A stretch of DNA of 64,000 nucleotides from Parvicella tangerina. Its GTDB lineage: Bacteria > Bacteroidota > Bacteroidia > Flavobacteriales_D > Parvicellaceae. The DNA lies in the NCBI RefSeq assembly GCF_907165195.1, contig NZ_OU015584.1, positions 3,730,978 to 3,794,977 of the forward strand. The letters are read 5' to 3'. Both the position numbers and the translations under genes were made by a program. The notes under the pieces are model-generated. The model saw nothing but the letters and a program-made list of their open reading frames with translations. It was not told the DNA's origin and made no database searches. Of the stretch, positions 1 through 8,739 are shown piece by piece (positions within the stretch are counted from its first letter, which is position 1; every line of letters starts with the position of its first letter).

Positions 1-1093
1 CTTTTTAGCAGACGATATTGATGTAGACTATATGCTTACTGACGAGTTTAAGCAGAAAGGTGCTAGTCTACGAGGTTCAATTATGATCGTAGGACCTTTA
101 TTGGCGAGATTTGGGAAAGGGTATATTCCAAAACCAGGTGGAGACAAAATTGGAAGAAGAAGGCTAGACACACATTTTATTGGTTTTGAGAAGTTAGGTG
201 CTGGGTTTAAATATGATGCGGCTACCAACTTCTTTAAAGCAGAAGCTCCAGGGAACCGGCTAAAGGGAACTTATATGTTGCTCGATGAGGCATCAGTTAC
301 GGGAACAGCCAACATCGTTATGGCAGCGGTTCTAGCTGAAGGGAAAACGACCATCTATAACGCTGCGTGCGAACCCTACTTGCAACAACTTTGTAAGATG
401 CTGAACAGTATGGGCGCAAAGATTTCTGGTGTAGGATCTAATCTATTGACTATAGAAGGCGTTGAGAAACTAGGCGGTTGTGAACATCGCATCTTGCCAG
501 ATATGATTGAGATTGGTAGTTTTATAGGGCTTGCGGCAATGACCCAATCTGACATCACAATTAAAAATGTTTCCTACGAAAACCTTGGTATTATTCCTGA
601 TGTTTTCAAACGTTTGGGGATAAAAATGGAATTGATAGGTGATGACCTCCGAATTCCAGAACAAGAACTCTACGAAATTGAGACGTTTATTGACGGTTCA
701 ATCATGACCATTTCAGACGCTCCATGGCCAGGGTTTACACCAGATTTATTAAGTATTATTCTCGTAACAGCCACACAAGCCAGAGGAAGCGTGTTAGTTC
801 ATCAAAAAATGTTTGAAAGCCGCCTGTTCTTTGTAGATAAACTCATTGATATGGGAGCACAGATAATTCTTTGTGATCCACATCGTGCAACAGTTATTGG
901 CCTGGAACGAAAAACGCAGTTACGTGGAATTACCATGACCTCTCCTGATATTCGTGCTGGAGTATCTCTATTGATTGCTGCTTTATCAGCCGAAGGCAGA
1001 TCTCTTATTCACAACATTGAGCAAATTGACCGGGGGTATGAAAACATTGAATTAAGACTGAATAATTTAGGTGCTGATATCCGCAGGATATAG
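1..1093 (+). CDS. murA: UDP-N-acetylglucosamine 1-carboxyvinyltransferase MurA, 5' end outside window
   Basis: MurA transfers enolpyruvate from PEP to UDP-GlcNAc, the first committed step of peptidoglycan synthesis in the cytoplasm. About 363 codons are visible; the open frame runs off the left edge (reading from base 2), so roughly 70 N-terminal residues are missing compared with the usual 430-440. The EPSP-synthase-type fold is recognisable from the loop KPGGDKIGRRRLDTH, the RILPDMIEIGS segment and the C-terminal DIRAGVSLLIAALSAEG segment. In the active-site loop the residue usually Cys (Cys115 in E. coli) is Asp, codon 143-145. Asp here is known from Mycobacterium, Chlamydia and Borrelia MurA and gives fosfomycin insensitivity. 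The tlpA-like gene follows after about 50 bp on the same strand. Confidence 0.96.
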   Translation, partial: FLADDIDVDYMLTDEFKQKGASLRGSIMIVGPLLARFGKGYIPKPGGDKIGRRRLDTHFIGFEKLGAGFKYDAATNFFKAEAPGNRLKGTYMLLDEASVTGTANIVMAAVLAEGKTTIYNAACEPYLQQLCKMLNSMGAKISGVGSNLLTIEGVEKLGGCEHRILPDMIEIGSFIGLAAMTQSDITIKNVSYENLGIIPDVFKRLGIKMELIGDDLRIPEQELYEIETFIDGSIMTISDAPWPGFTPDLLSIILVTATQARGSVLVHQKMFESRLFFVDKLIDMGAQIILCDPHRATVIGLERKTQLRGITMTSPDIRAGVSLLIAALSAEGRSLIHNIEQIDRGYENIELRLNNLGADIRRI

Positions 1094-1145
1094 ACTGTTT
1101 TATGGAACAGTTTTTGCAGCAGACAGAGCTAAATTCATTTACCAC

Positions 1146-1721
1146 ATGAGAAAGATTAAGTTATTTATTATTCCATTGTTCAGCATTTTGATTCTGACAA
1201 GTAGTTTTCATTGGCCTCCTGAAAAACAGTTCTGGTCAATAAAAGCATGGCTAAAGAGTATTCAGGGAACACAAGTTGGTATTAACGTTGGAGACATTGC
1301 GCCAGATATAAAAATGGGAGGTATTGATGGGAAGGAACTTTCCCTATACGATCTTAGGGGTAAGGTTGTTTTAATTGATTTTTGGGCAAGTTGGTGCGGT
1401 CCATGTAGGTATGAAAACCCCAATGTAGTAGAAGCATACGATAAATATCACAGTGAAAAATTTCGAAACGGGAAAGGTTTTGAAGTGTTTAGCGTATCAC
1501 TTGACGCCTATAAATCAGCATGGACAAATGCCGTCAAAAAAGATAACTTAAAATGGAAGTACCACGTTTGTGACTTTAAAAAATGGTCCAATGAAGCGGC
1601 TAAGCTTTACAAAATTAACTCGATTCCTACTAATGTGTTGGTAGATGGTAATGGAGTAATTATTGCTAAGAATCTTAGAGGAATTGAACTCCATAAGGCC
1701 CTAGATAAAATTCTAGAATAG
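1146..1721 (+). CDS. TlpA-like thioredoxin-fold protein, membrane-anchored or secreted
   Basis: 191-residue periplasmic thiol-disulfide oxidoreductase. I chose the ATG at 1146 because it begins a hydrophobic signal or anchor (MRKIKLFIIPLFSILILTSS); an upstream in-frame start would overlap murA. The AhpC/TSA-Redoxin domain begins near residue 50 (GDIAPDIKMGG) and carries the redox motif WASWCGPCR, with Cys84 and Cys87. The cis-Pro loop is seen as INSIPTNVLVDGNG. The family reduces disulfides or supports cytochrome maturation outside the cytoplasm; which partner it serves here cannot be told. It ends 17 bp before the MoeB-like start, so the two may be co-transcribed. Confidence 0.9.
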   Translation: MRKIKLFIIPLFSILILTSSFHWPPEKQFWSIKAWLKSIQGTQVGINVGDIAPDIKMGGIDGKELSLYDLRGKVVLIDFWASWCGPCRYENPNVVEAYDKYHSEKFRNGKGFEVFSVSLDAYKSAWTNAVKKDNLKWKYHVCDFKKWSNEAAKLYKINSIPTNVLVDGNGVIIAKNLRGIELHKALDKILE

Positions 1722-1738
1722 ACATTGTTTTGACTGCC

Positions 1739-2788
1739 ATGGATCGTTACTCGAGACAAACGAAGCTAACAAATATTAATGAAAGAGGTCAGGAACTACT
1801 CCTGACCTCTTCTGTTTTGATTATTGGGGTTGGCGGATTAGGATGCCCAGTTGCCCAATACCTTGTGGGTGCTGGAGTGGGAAGAGTTGGTCTAGTTGAT
1901 GGCGATACTGTTGATCTCTCCAACCTTCACCGACAAGTACTCTACACCGAAGAAGATTGCAGATCACCAAAAGCATCTGCTGCCATGCGTCACCTCAAGA
2001 ACCTCAACTCAACAGTTGAGCTAGAAGCTTTTGACTCCTATCTATCTGAAGCGATGGCTTTGGAGTTATTTGATCGCTTTGAAATAATCATTGACTGCAC
2101 CGATAACATCCCTGCGAGATTGCTGATTAATGATGTATGCTGCAAACTAGATAAAGCATGGGTGTACGGGGGCGTAAGACAGTTTGAAGGGCAAGTGTCT
2201 GTATTCAACCATGAAAACGGACCTAGTTATAAATGTCTATTTCCAAATCATGCTGTTAATCAGGCTTCTTGTATAGACGAGGGAGTTTTGGGTACCTCCC
2301 CAGGAATAGTTGGCACCTACATGGCCAATGAAACCATCAAACTCATTTTAGGCATTGGTGACCTACTAAGTGGAAAGCTGATGGTCATTAACTTCCTGAG
2401 CAATAGCACACACATTTATGTCGTTAAACGTAACCCTGAAAACTTTGTGTTCGGTGAATTTGAAACGATCAGAACCATCACTCCAATTGAATTGAAGAAT
2501 AAATTTGGAAAAGAAGATTTTCTTTTGATCGATGTTCGCGAAGCAAATGAAGTTGCTATTTGCACTCTTCCTGACGCTATCCATCTTCCGCTCTCAACAT
2601 TTAGTACTTCCTACGAGGTTATTGAGAACGAAACGCGAAGACCTATCATCGCCTATTGTCATCATGGCATGAGGAGTTTACAAGCTCTTCAGTTCCTTCA
2701 ATCTAAAGGGTTTCAAAACTTACATAACCTATCTGGAGGCATTGATCAATGGGCCAAGGAAATAGATCCCGCAATGAAAAGGTATTAA
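1739..2788 (+). CDS. HesA/MoeB/ThiF-family E1-like adenylyltransferase fused to rhodanese domain
   Basis: 349-residue protein that should adenylate the C-terminus of a ubiquitin-like sulfur carrier (MoaD/ThiS type) and pass sulfur through its rhodanese domain, in molybdopterin or thiamine synthesis. I prefer ATG 1739 (MDRYSRQ, the usual family start) over TTG 1730. Residues about 1-235 are the ThiF domain, with ATP loop GVGGLGCPVAQYL, SNLHRQ arginine finger and DCTDN; residues about 250-349 are rhodanese, with catalytic Cys307 in YCHHGMRS. Oddity: MoeB proteins usually bind structural zinc with two CxxC pairs. Here the first pair is reduced to SYKC and the second is absent (KRNPENFVFG). The end overlaps the convergent gene by 4 bp. 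Confidence 0.92.
   Translation: MDRYSRQTKLTNINERGQELLLTSSVLIIGVGGLGCPVAQYLVGAGVGRVGLVDGDTVDLSNLHRQVLYTEEDCRSPKASAAMRHLKNLNSTVELEAFDSYLSEAMALELFDRFEIIIDCTDNIPARLLINDVCCKLDKAWVYGGVRQFEGQVSVFNHENGPSYKCLFPNHAVNQASCIDEGVLGTSPGIVGTYMANETIKLILGIGDLLSGKLMVINFLSNSTHIYVVKRNPENFVFGEFETIRTITPIELKNKFGKEDFLLIDVREANEVAICTLPDAIHLPLSTFSTSYEVIENETRRPIIAYCHHGMRSLQALQFLQSKGFQNLHNLSGGIDQWAKEIDPAMKRY
1783..1811 (+). other. 12-bp perfect hairpin inside the 5' end of the MoeB-like gene
   Basis: Left arm 1783-1794 (aagaggtcagga) and right arm 1800-1811 (tcctgacctctt) are exact reverse complements, with a 5-base loop. It lies about 44 bases into the coding sequence. A broken T-rich stretch (ctgttttga) follows, so it resembles a terminator or attenuator without a clean U-run. 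Function is unknown; it may limit read-through from murA-tlpA or slow translation. Confidence 0.6.
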
Positions 2789-4308
2789 ATGAGACGCTGA
2801 ACAGCTTCTTCAAAAGAAATATTACTCACCTTACTCTCTACCCAAGCCTGAATATTAAAGTACTCCTGAATCACTTCCTGATCTTGTTTTTTCAAAATGC
2901 TGCTCAACTCGTCTCTGTATTCTTCAAAAGCCGCCTTACTTGCCTTGGGACCAACTCTTACAACTTTCTTCAACAACCTAACAATGGATAGCTCTACCTC
3001 TTCCGTATTCGAACTTTTCTTGATTTTCCGAGTTGTTGATTTCATTAAGTACTCCAACAAATCATAATTTCCTAGCTCATAGTGAAGAATCAGGTTAAAA
3101 ACTCTCGCATACGTGTAAATATCTTGTCGAAGTTTTTGTTCGTTCTCATTCAAAATGGCATTGACCCACTTTAACGACTCTCGATGAAGACCAGCACCGA
3201 AATAGACATAAGCAATGTGATAACTGAACAAAAGTACTTGTTCTTTAGGTAGTTTATCCCCATAATGATTCAAGCCATCGATCATTTCATCAACCATTTT
3301 TAAGGTTGATTGAAAAGCTCCTTTTCGGTAAGAGACTGTAATTCTAGAATTATAGATACAAGTAAAAACTTTTACTTTAACATCATAAGAATTAAACCCT
3401 TTGGTGTTTGGCAATGATTCTAATTCAGAGATCAACTGTTCTGCCTTGTTGTAATTCTTCAAACTGATGTTCGCAAGAATCAAATTATGAAGTGTTCTTA
3501 CATAACGTTTGGCCAGTGAGCTCTTGAGCTTAGGATTATTATCTAGGATGAACTTGGTACGATTGAACTTCTCGAGTGATGTTTCGTAGTCTCTTTTAGT
3601 AGCATTACAAAGTCCTTGAATGTAATAACAAATTGAAGCTGCACGACTAGACAACGCAGTGTTCTTGCCTTTGATAAGATGGTGATTAGCAATTTCATCA
3701 ACAGCCGATATATCTTCAGGCTTTGTAACAAACCCACCTCTTCTAAAGATATAGTTGATCCTGGAGTAGATCATTTGATATTCCGCAAGGTTTCGCAGTT
3801 TTTCAATGACATCCAATTCTTCTTGAATCAATTTATCCAAATCATGCGTGAAATTTCCTTGCTCATAATCTTCCTCAATCAACAACTTTTCCCAGGAAAT
3901 TAATTCAAACCAATAATAGAATTTTTCGTTTTCTCTAGCTAGTTTTTTCGCACGCAAAAGGAATTTCCGACACTCTTTGTAGAGCGATTTTTTATACAAT
4001 AATTCTACATTCTTTATCTCCTCCTTGAGGATCGCACTCACAGAATTGTCAGAGTGGAAACCTCGCAAACTTTTGAGGATCAGTTTGTACAAATGATTCT
4101 TTTCGGAAGGTAGGTGGTTGATGAATTTTTCATCTTTGTAGAAATCCTTTAATTCTTCCTCATCGTAGTTAGATTGCTTATCAATAAAATCAAATATTTT
4201 GAGATAGTTCTTTTCACCACTCTGAAGAGAAGAGGTTAATTTAAAAAACCTTTTCTCCGATTTACTGAGGGACTTGATAAGATCAAAAAGTTCTGTTGAA
4301 GGCTTCAT
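2785..4308 (-). CDS. Unknown helical-repeat protein (507 aa)
   Basis: I do not recognise a named family. The protein is cytoplasmic-looking: there is no signal peptide or hydrophobic segment. It is rich in Lys, Glu and Leu, with repeated amphipathic helices such as CNATKRDYETSLEKFNR and LILANISLKNYNKAEQLI, which resemble degenerate TPR units. The N-terminus (FDLIKSLSKSEKRFFKLTSS) recalls a family of Bacteroidota hypothetical proteins of about 500 residues. It stands alone on the minus strand, convergent with the MoeB-like gene (4-bp overlap) and divergent from the M1 peptidase. A scaffolding or protein-binding role would be a guess from the helical repeats only. Confidence 0.75.
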   Translation of the reverse strand: MKPSTELFDLIKSLSKSEKRFFKLTSSLQSGEKNYLKIFDFIDKQSNYDEEELKDFYKDEKFINHLPSEKNHLYKLILKSLRGFHSDNSVSAILKEEIKNVELLYKKSLYKECRKFLLRAKKLARENEKFYYWFELISWEKLLIEEDYEQGNFTHDLDKLIQEELDVIEKLRNLAEYQMIYSRINYIFRRGGFVTKPEDISAVDEIANHHLIKGKNTALSSRAASICYYIQGLCNATKRDYETSLEKFNRTKFILDNNPKLKSSLAKRYVRTLHNLILANISLKNYNKAEQLISELESLPNTKGFNSYDVKVKVFTCIYNSRITVSYRKGAFQSTLKMVDEMIDGLNHYGDKLPKEQVLLFSYHIAYVYFGAGLHRESLKWVNAILNENEQKLRQDIYTYARVFNLILHYELGNYDLLEYLMKSTTRKIKKSSNTEEVELSIVRLLKKVVRVGPKASKAAFEEYRDELSSILKKQDQEVIQEYFNIQAWVESKVSNISFEEAVQRLI

Positions 4309-4465
4309 TTAATCCAACTTTGTGCCTTAACATTCAGGCGTTAGGAATACAATAATATGACAAAATCCTCAAAAAAACACGATTGCTGAACCCATCAATT
4401 TTCAATAGCATTCCAAGAATATCTCGCAGTATTTTGTAACTTTATACCTCAAGATCAACACCTTT

Positions 4466-6883
4466 ATGCGAGCCATTACTTTTCAATTATTTCTATTTTT
4501 ACTTACTTCTAACTTGCTTACTTTTGGGCAAGAAGCAAATCCTTACAAGTGTAGTCATTCCACACATCTCTTCGAAAAAACGGGAAGTACAGACAACCTC
4601 AGAAGTGACACTATTGACATTTTGAATTATGACATTACGTTGGATTTTGCCAATGTAGGAAGCCAAGAGATCGCTGGAATATGTCATATTAAATTCCGCT
4701 CACTTCAAAATAACGTATCTACACTGAGTTTAGACCTCTTGCAGTTAACAATTGATTCGATAACGCAGGGTGGTCAAATACTTACCTACCATTATAATGA
4801 CACACTTATCGTAGCAAACCTAGCCAGCGCTCTGAATATTGGTGACGTTGACAGTGTGACGGTATTCTATCATGGTCAACCCCAGGGAGACCCAAGTGGA
4901 TGGGGCGGCTTTTATTTTCAGGGAAACTATAGCTATAACCTCGGAGTAGGTTTTGAAGCTGACCCGCACAACTATGGTAGAGTGTGGCACCCTTGTTTTG
5001 ACAACTTTGTGGAACGTGCTACTTATGACATTACCTTACTTACCCCCAGCAATTTGAGAGGTTATGCCAATGGCTTAATAACTTCTGAAATCGATCATGG
5101 GAGCTATTATGAGCGTTCATGGAGCCTCAACCAATCAATTCCAACTTATCTGGCCTGTGTTGCTGTTGGGCAGTACACTCATGTTGAACAAAATTACCTA
5201 AGCCCGATTACTAGTAACTCAACTCCCATGTATTTGATTGCTGAACCAGCTGACACAACTGGTTTTAAGAGTTCCTTCGTAAACTTAGAGGGAGCGATGA
5301 ATGGCTTTGAGCAACAATATGGACCTTACCTATGGGACAAAGTAGGTTTTCATCTGGTTCCATTTACTTCTGGGGCCATGGAACATGCTACCAGCATCGC
5401 TTATCCAAAGGTAGCTGCAAATGGCTCATTATCCAATGAAACCTTAATGGCTCATGAGCTCTCCCATCATTGGTGGGGTAACCTAGTTACTTGTCGAACG
5501 GATGGTGATATGTGGATCAATGAGGGCTTTGCCAGCTATTCAGAAAAAATCTTCCTGGAACACGTGTACTCTTATGATCGTTACCTGACTGATGTTAAAG
5601 CGAATCATAAGGATGTTCTGCTAAACGCACACGTTAGAGACGGTGGATATTTTGCCATATCAGGTGTTCCTCATTCAATTACTTATGGAGACCATTCCTA
5701 TAACAAGGGAGCAGACATAGCACATAACCTTAGGACATATATGGGTGATTCAGCATTCTTCAATGGACTTCAATCCTTTCTTGCTGACCATGCTTTTGAA
5801 GATGTGGATGCGTATGATTTTAGGGACCATTTGAATGCAAACTCCCCTATCGATGTAACTGACTTTTTTGAAGATTGGGTGTTCAATGCAGGGTTTCCAG
5901 GGTTCGTTATTGATTCCTCGCTTTTGATTCAAAACGGCAACAATTACGATGTAGCGATTTACGTTCACCAAAAACTTCGTGGGACCAATCACTACTATGC
6001 GAACGTGCCCATGGAGATCACGTTTGTTTCAGACGGTTGGGAAGACACCACATTTTCATTTGTTTGTGATGGTGAGTTTACTACGGCTCAATTTACCGTT
6101 CCTTTCCTTCCAGTGATGTCATACCTTAATGGCAACGATCGATTAAGCATGGCGGTTACGGCCGAAAATCAAGTAGTTAATGGCACGAATACACAAGACC
6201 TTAGCTACGCTATGTTCAGATATATTCCGAGTAATGCGCCTGACAGTAGCTTTGTTAGAATAGAACATTATTGGGTAGCACCAGATGGTTTTCAAGAGCC
6301 TGAAAATGAGTTTGCGTATTACATTAGCGAAGAAAGGTTTTGGAAAGTTGATGGCATTTGGGCGGATGGTTTCCACGCTACAGGCAGAGTATATTTTACA
6401 GGTAAACCTGGCGTATCAACAGAATTAGACCCAGTTTTGGCATCAAAACCTGGCTTTCATGAGGATTCATTGGTACTTCTCTACAGAGAGAATGCTTCCT
6501 CCCTTTGGCATCCTGTGGAAAACATTAGCATTCAAACCCTTGGATCTGCCACTGATGGCAGAGCTTACATTAGCTTTGATACGTTAAAAAAAGGAGAATA
6601 TACGTTTGGCTGGAGGAAGTCTCCTGTTTCAACAGGCAAAATCCAAAATAAAAAGATAAACGTCTTTCCCAACCCTGTAAAGAATTGGCTTTCTATTGAA
6701 ATGGAGCAACCCTTTAGTAACCATACCTCTTTGGCGGTCTACAACTCTTCTGGACAACTCATGCTTACAACTAAGTATTGGGCCAATCAAATTGATGTGT
6801 CTCAACTTTCTTCAGGCGTCTATTTCTTAAAAATCATTGACCACGGCTTAGAGACAAATTCCATCACTTTCTTGAAAGAATAA
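4466..6883 (+). CDS. Secreted M1-family zinc metallopeptidase with T9SS sorting domain
   Basis: 805-residue aminopeptidase-like enzyme. An N-terminal signal peptide (AITFQLFLFLLTSNLLTFG) is followed by the M1 beta domain. The substrate loop GAMEHATS replaces the classical GAMEN, as in other bacterial relatives. The zinc site is HELSHHWWGN at about residues 330-339 with the downstream Glu in NEGFASYSE. A beta-rich region follows, and residues from about 730 to the end form a type A T9SS C-terminal domain (VFPNPVKNWLSIEM, SSGVYFLKI). It is therefore expected to be exported by T9SS and attached to or released from the cell surface to digest peptides. It is monocistronic by position, with 158 bp upstream. 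Confidence 0.93.
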   Translation: MRAITFQLFLFLLTSNLLTFGQEANPYKCSHSTHLFEKTGSTDNLRSDTIDILNYDITLDFANVGSQEIAGICHIKFRSLQNNVSTLSLDLLQLTIDSITQGGQILTYHYNDTLIVANLASALNIGDVDSVTVFYHGQPQGDPSGWGGFYFQGNYSYNLGVGFEADPHNYGRVWHPCFDNFVERATYDITLLTPSNLRGYANGLITSEIDHGSYYERSWSLNQSIPTYLACVAVGQYTHVEQNYLSPITSNSTPMYLIAEPADTTGFKSSFVNLEGAMNGFEQQYGPYLWDKVGFHLVPFTSGAMEHATSIAYPKVAANGSLSNETLMAHELSHHWWGNLVTCRTDGDMWINEGFASYSEKIFLEHVYSYDRYLTDVKANHKDVLLNAHVRDGGYFAISGVPHSITYGDHSYNKGADIAHNLRTYMGDSAFFNGLQSFLADHAFEDVDAYDFRDHLNANSPIDVTDFFEDWVFNAGFPGFVIDSSLLIQNGNNYDVAIYVHQKLRGTNHYYANVPMEITFVSDGWEDTTFSFVCDGEFTTAQFTVPFLPVMSYLNGNDRLSMAVTAENQVVNGTNTQDLSYAMFRYIPSNAPDSSFVRIEHYWVAPDGFQEPENEFAYYISEERFWKVDGIWADGFHATGRVYFTGKPGVSTELDPVLASKPGFHEDSLVLLYRENASSLWHPVENISIQTLGSATDGRAYISFDTLKKGEYTFGWRKSPVSTGKIQNKKINVFPNPVKNWLSIEMEQPFSNHTSLAVYNSSGQLMLTTKYWANQIDVSQLSSGVYFLKIIDHGLETNSITFLKE

Positions 6884-6974
6884 TCACTCATCTCACTTAT
6901 CCTATTCTTCATACCTTTTTTTTGCCATTGATCCATTCGACAATTAAAGTTCGTGTGTTTCTTTATATCTTCGA

Positions 6975-8015
6975 ATGATGTCATCTAAGAAGCTATTATA
7001 TTGGGTTTTTCAGGTACTAGGTTGGTCCTCGTTCTTCTCCTTGGTAATAATTGGTAATTACCTTGAGAAAGGCTTCGTACAGTCATCTGCCCTTCAACAG
7101 GCGTTTATCATGTTTTCCGCTGCAGTCATTTTGACTCATTTACATAGGACATTGATCATCAAAGGTAAGTGGCTTAATTTAGATATTACCAAAACTGTTT
7201 ATGTCATTCTTTTAGGTTCTGCCCTACTCTCGCTACTTCTTATAGGAGTGAATCAGGCCGTTAACCTAATTTATGGTGAGGCCAACCTTACTTTTCAAAC
7301 CTTTCTGGCTGTTTTTATCATCTATTTTGTGATCAACCTGATTTGGAACGTAATTTACTTTACCTATCACTTTTTTGACAAGTCCCGAAAACAAGAAATG
7401 AAGACGCTTCAACTGGAGTCTACCCGAAATGAAAGTGAGCTACTCAACCTAAAGAATCAGTTGAAACCTCACTTTATGTTTAACGCTATGAACAGCATTA
7501 GGGCTTTAGTTGATGATGATCCTGATCTAGCCAAACAATCGATAACTCAACTTTCGAACCTCTTGAGAAACACACTTCAATTTGGAAAGAAAAAATTGAT
7601 CACGCTCAAAGAGGAATTGCAAATTGTTAATGACTACTTAGCCCTAGAAAAGATACGTTTTGAGGAGCGATTGGCCTACAAGCAAGAAATTGATGACAGC
7701 ATACTTCACACCACTTTGCCTCCCTTACTTATACAAACCTTAGTTGAGAATGCAATCAAACATGGCATTAGCAAAAAAGCCGCTGGTGGTGAAGTTTCGC
7801 TGAAAGTGTCAACCGTAGGCTCTTCACTACACATTGAAATCAGAAATGTAGGCGAGTATAATCCATCAGCAGGCACAAATAGTGGTATAGGCTTGGACAA
7901 TGCCAAGAAAAGACTAGAAATTATATACGGAAAACAGGCGGAATTCAGCATTGGCAATGACCAAGGTACGGTCTTAACTGAAGTGAAAATTCCGATGGTA
8001 AACAAAAAGAACTAA
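6975..8015 (+). CDS. LytS/YehU-type sensor histidine kinase
   Basis: 346-residue inner-membrane kinase. Four hydrophobic segments occupy roughly residues 8-135, followed by a linker coiled coil (KSRKQEMKTLQLESTRNESELLNLKNQ region) and the His_kinase domain. The phosphoacceptor is His166 in LKPHFMFNAMNS. The ATP-binding part carries the N-box LVENAIKHG and a GIGLDNAKKRL glycine motif. The response regulator gene starts 4 bp after the stop, so the two form an operon and a two-component pair. No extracellular sensory domain is visible, so the signal is probably sensed in or at the membrane. Confidence 0.92.
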   Translation: MMSSKKLLYWVFQVLGWSSFFSLVIIGNYLEKGFVQSSALQQAFIMFSAAVILTHLHRTLIIKGKWLNLDITKTVYVILLGSALLSLLLIGVNQAVNLIYGEANLTFQTFLAVFIIYFVINLIWNVIYFTYHFFDKSRKQEMKTLQLESTRNESELLNLKNQLKPHFMFNAMNSIRALVDDDPDLAKQSITQLSNLLRNTLQFGKKKLITLKEELQIVNDYLALEKIRFEERLAYKQEIDDSILHTTLPPLLIQTLVENAIKHGISKKAAGGEVSLKVSTVGSSLHIEIRNVGEYNPSAGTNSGIGLDNAKKRLEIIYGKQAEFSIGNDQGTVLTEVKIPMVNKKN

Positions 8016-8019
8016 CCTT

Positions 8020-8739
8020 ATGAAAGCAGTATTAGTAGATGACGAAAGATTAGCCCGAAAAGAGTTAACAAAACTATTGGAAGCCTTCCCTGAAATTGAA
8101 ATCATTGGAGAGTGTTCAAACGGAAAAGAGGCAATCGCATTCATCAATGAAAAAAAACCAGACTTGGTTTTTATGGACATAGAAATGCCTGAATTAAGTG
8201 GTTTTGACGTGGTAGAACAGATCGACAAAACGCCTGCCATCGTATTTGTAACGGCTTATAATGATTACGCCATCAAAGCATTTGAGGTTAATGCATCCGA
8301 TTATCTCGTAAAACCAGTTGATCCCGCTAGGTTAAAAGAAACTATTGAAAAGATCAATGCAGACAACGAGGAGGTAGATACTGATTCTCTTGAGCGAACA
8401 ACACTCACTAGTGGGGATCAGATCTTTATTAAAGATGGTGAAAAATGTTGGTTCATTAAGCTCGATGAAATAAAGCTGTTTGAGTCTGAAGGTAACTATG
8501 TTAGAATCTACTTTAGAAACTTTAAACCTCTAGTATTAAAGTCGTTGAATAATTTGGAGGCAAAGCTCGACCCAAGACTTTTTTTCAGAGCCAACAGAAA
8601 ATACATAATCAATCTCGACACCATCACACATGTTGAGAATTGGTTTAACGGTGGTTTACAGGTTACCCTTGAAAATGATCGCAAAATAGAGATCTCTAGA
8701 AGACAAGCGGTAAAATTTAAAGCGATGATGAGTTTATAG
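8020..8739 (+). CDS. LytTR-family response regulator
   Basis: 239 residues: receiver domain at about 1-115 with acidic pocket DDE near the start, phosphoacceptor Asp53 in FMDIEMPE, Thr in VFVTAYNDYA and Lys in YLVKPVD. A LytTR DNA-binding domain follows at about 140-239 (FESEGNYVRIYFR, FFRANRKYIINL, ISRRQAVKFK). It should be phosphorylated by the kinase encoded just upstream and bind direct-repeat operators. Targets are not evident. Its 3' end overlaps the convergent lipoprotein gene by 23 bp. Confidence 0.94.
   Translation: MKAVLVDDERLARKELTKLLEAFPEIEIIGECSNGKEAIAFINEKKPDLVFMDIEMPELSGFDVVEQIDKTPAIVFVTAYNDYAIKAFEVNASDYLVKPVDPARLKETIEKINADNEEVDTDSLERTTLTSGDQIFIKDGEKCWFIKLDEIKLFESEGNYVRIYFRNFKPLVLKSLNNLEAKLDPRLFFRANRKYIINLDTITHVENWFNGGLQVTLENDRKIEISRRQAVKFKAMMSL

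Noticed and set aside
1071-1145. Upstream start for the TlpA-like protein inside murA
   Set aside because: The extension overlaps murA and would bury the signal peptide; ATG 1146 is better.
2749-2991. Plus-strand frame overlapping the end of the MoeB-like gene and the 507-residue gene
   Set aside because: Antisense to a well-supported coding sequence, with no recognisable protein features.
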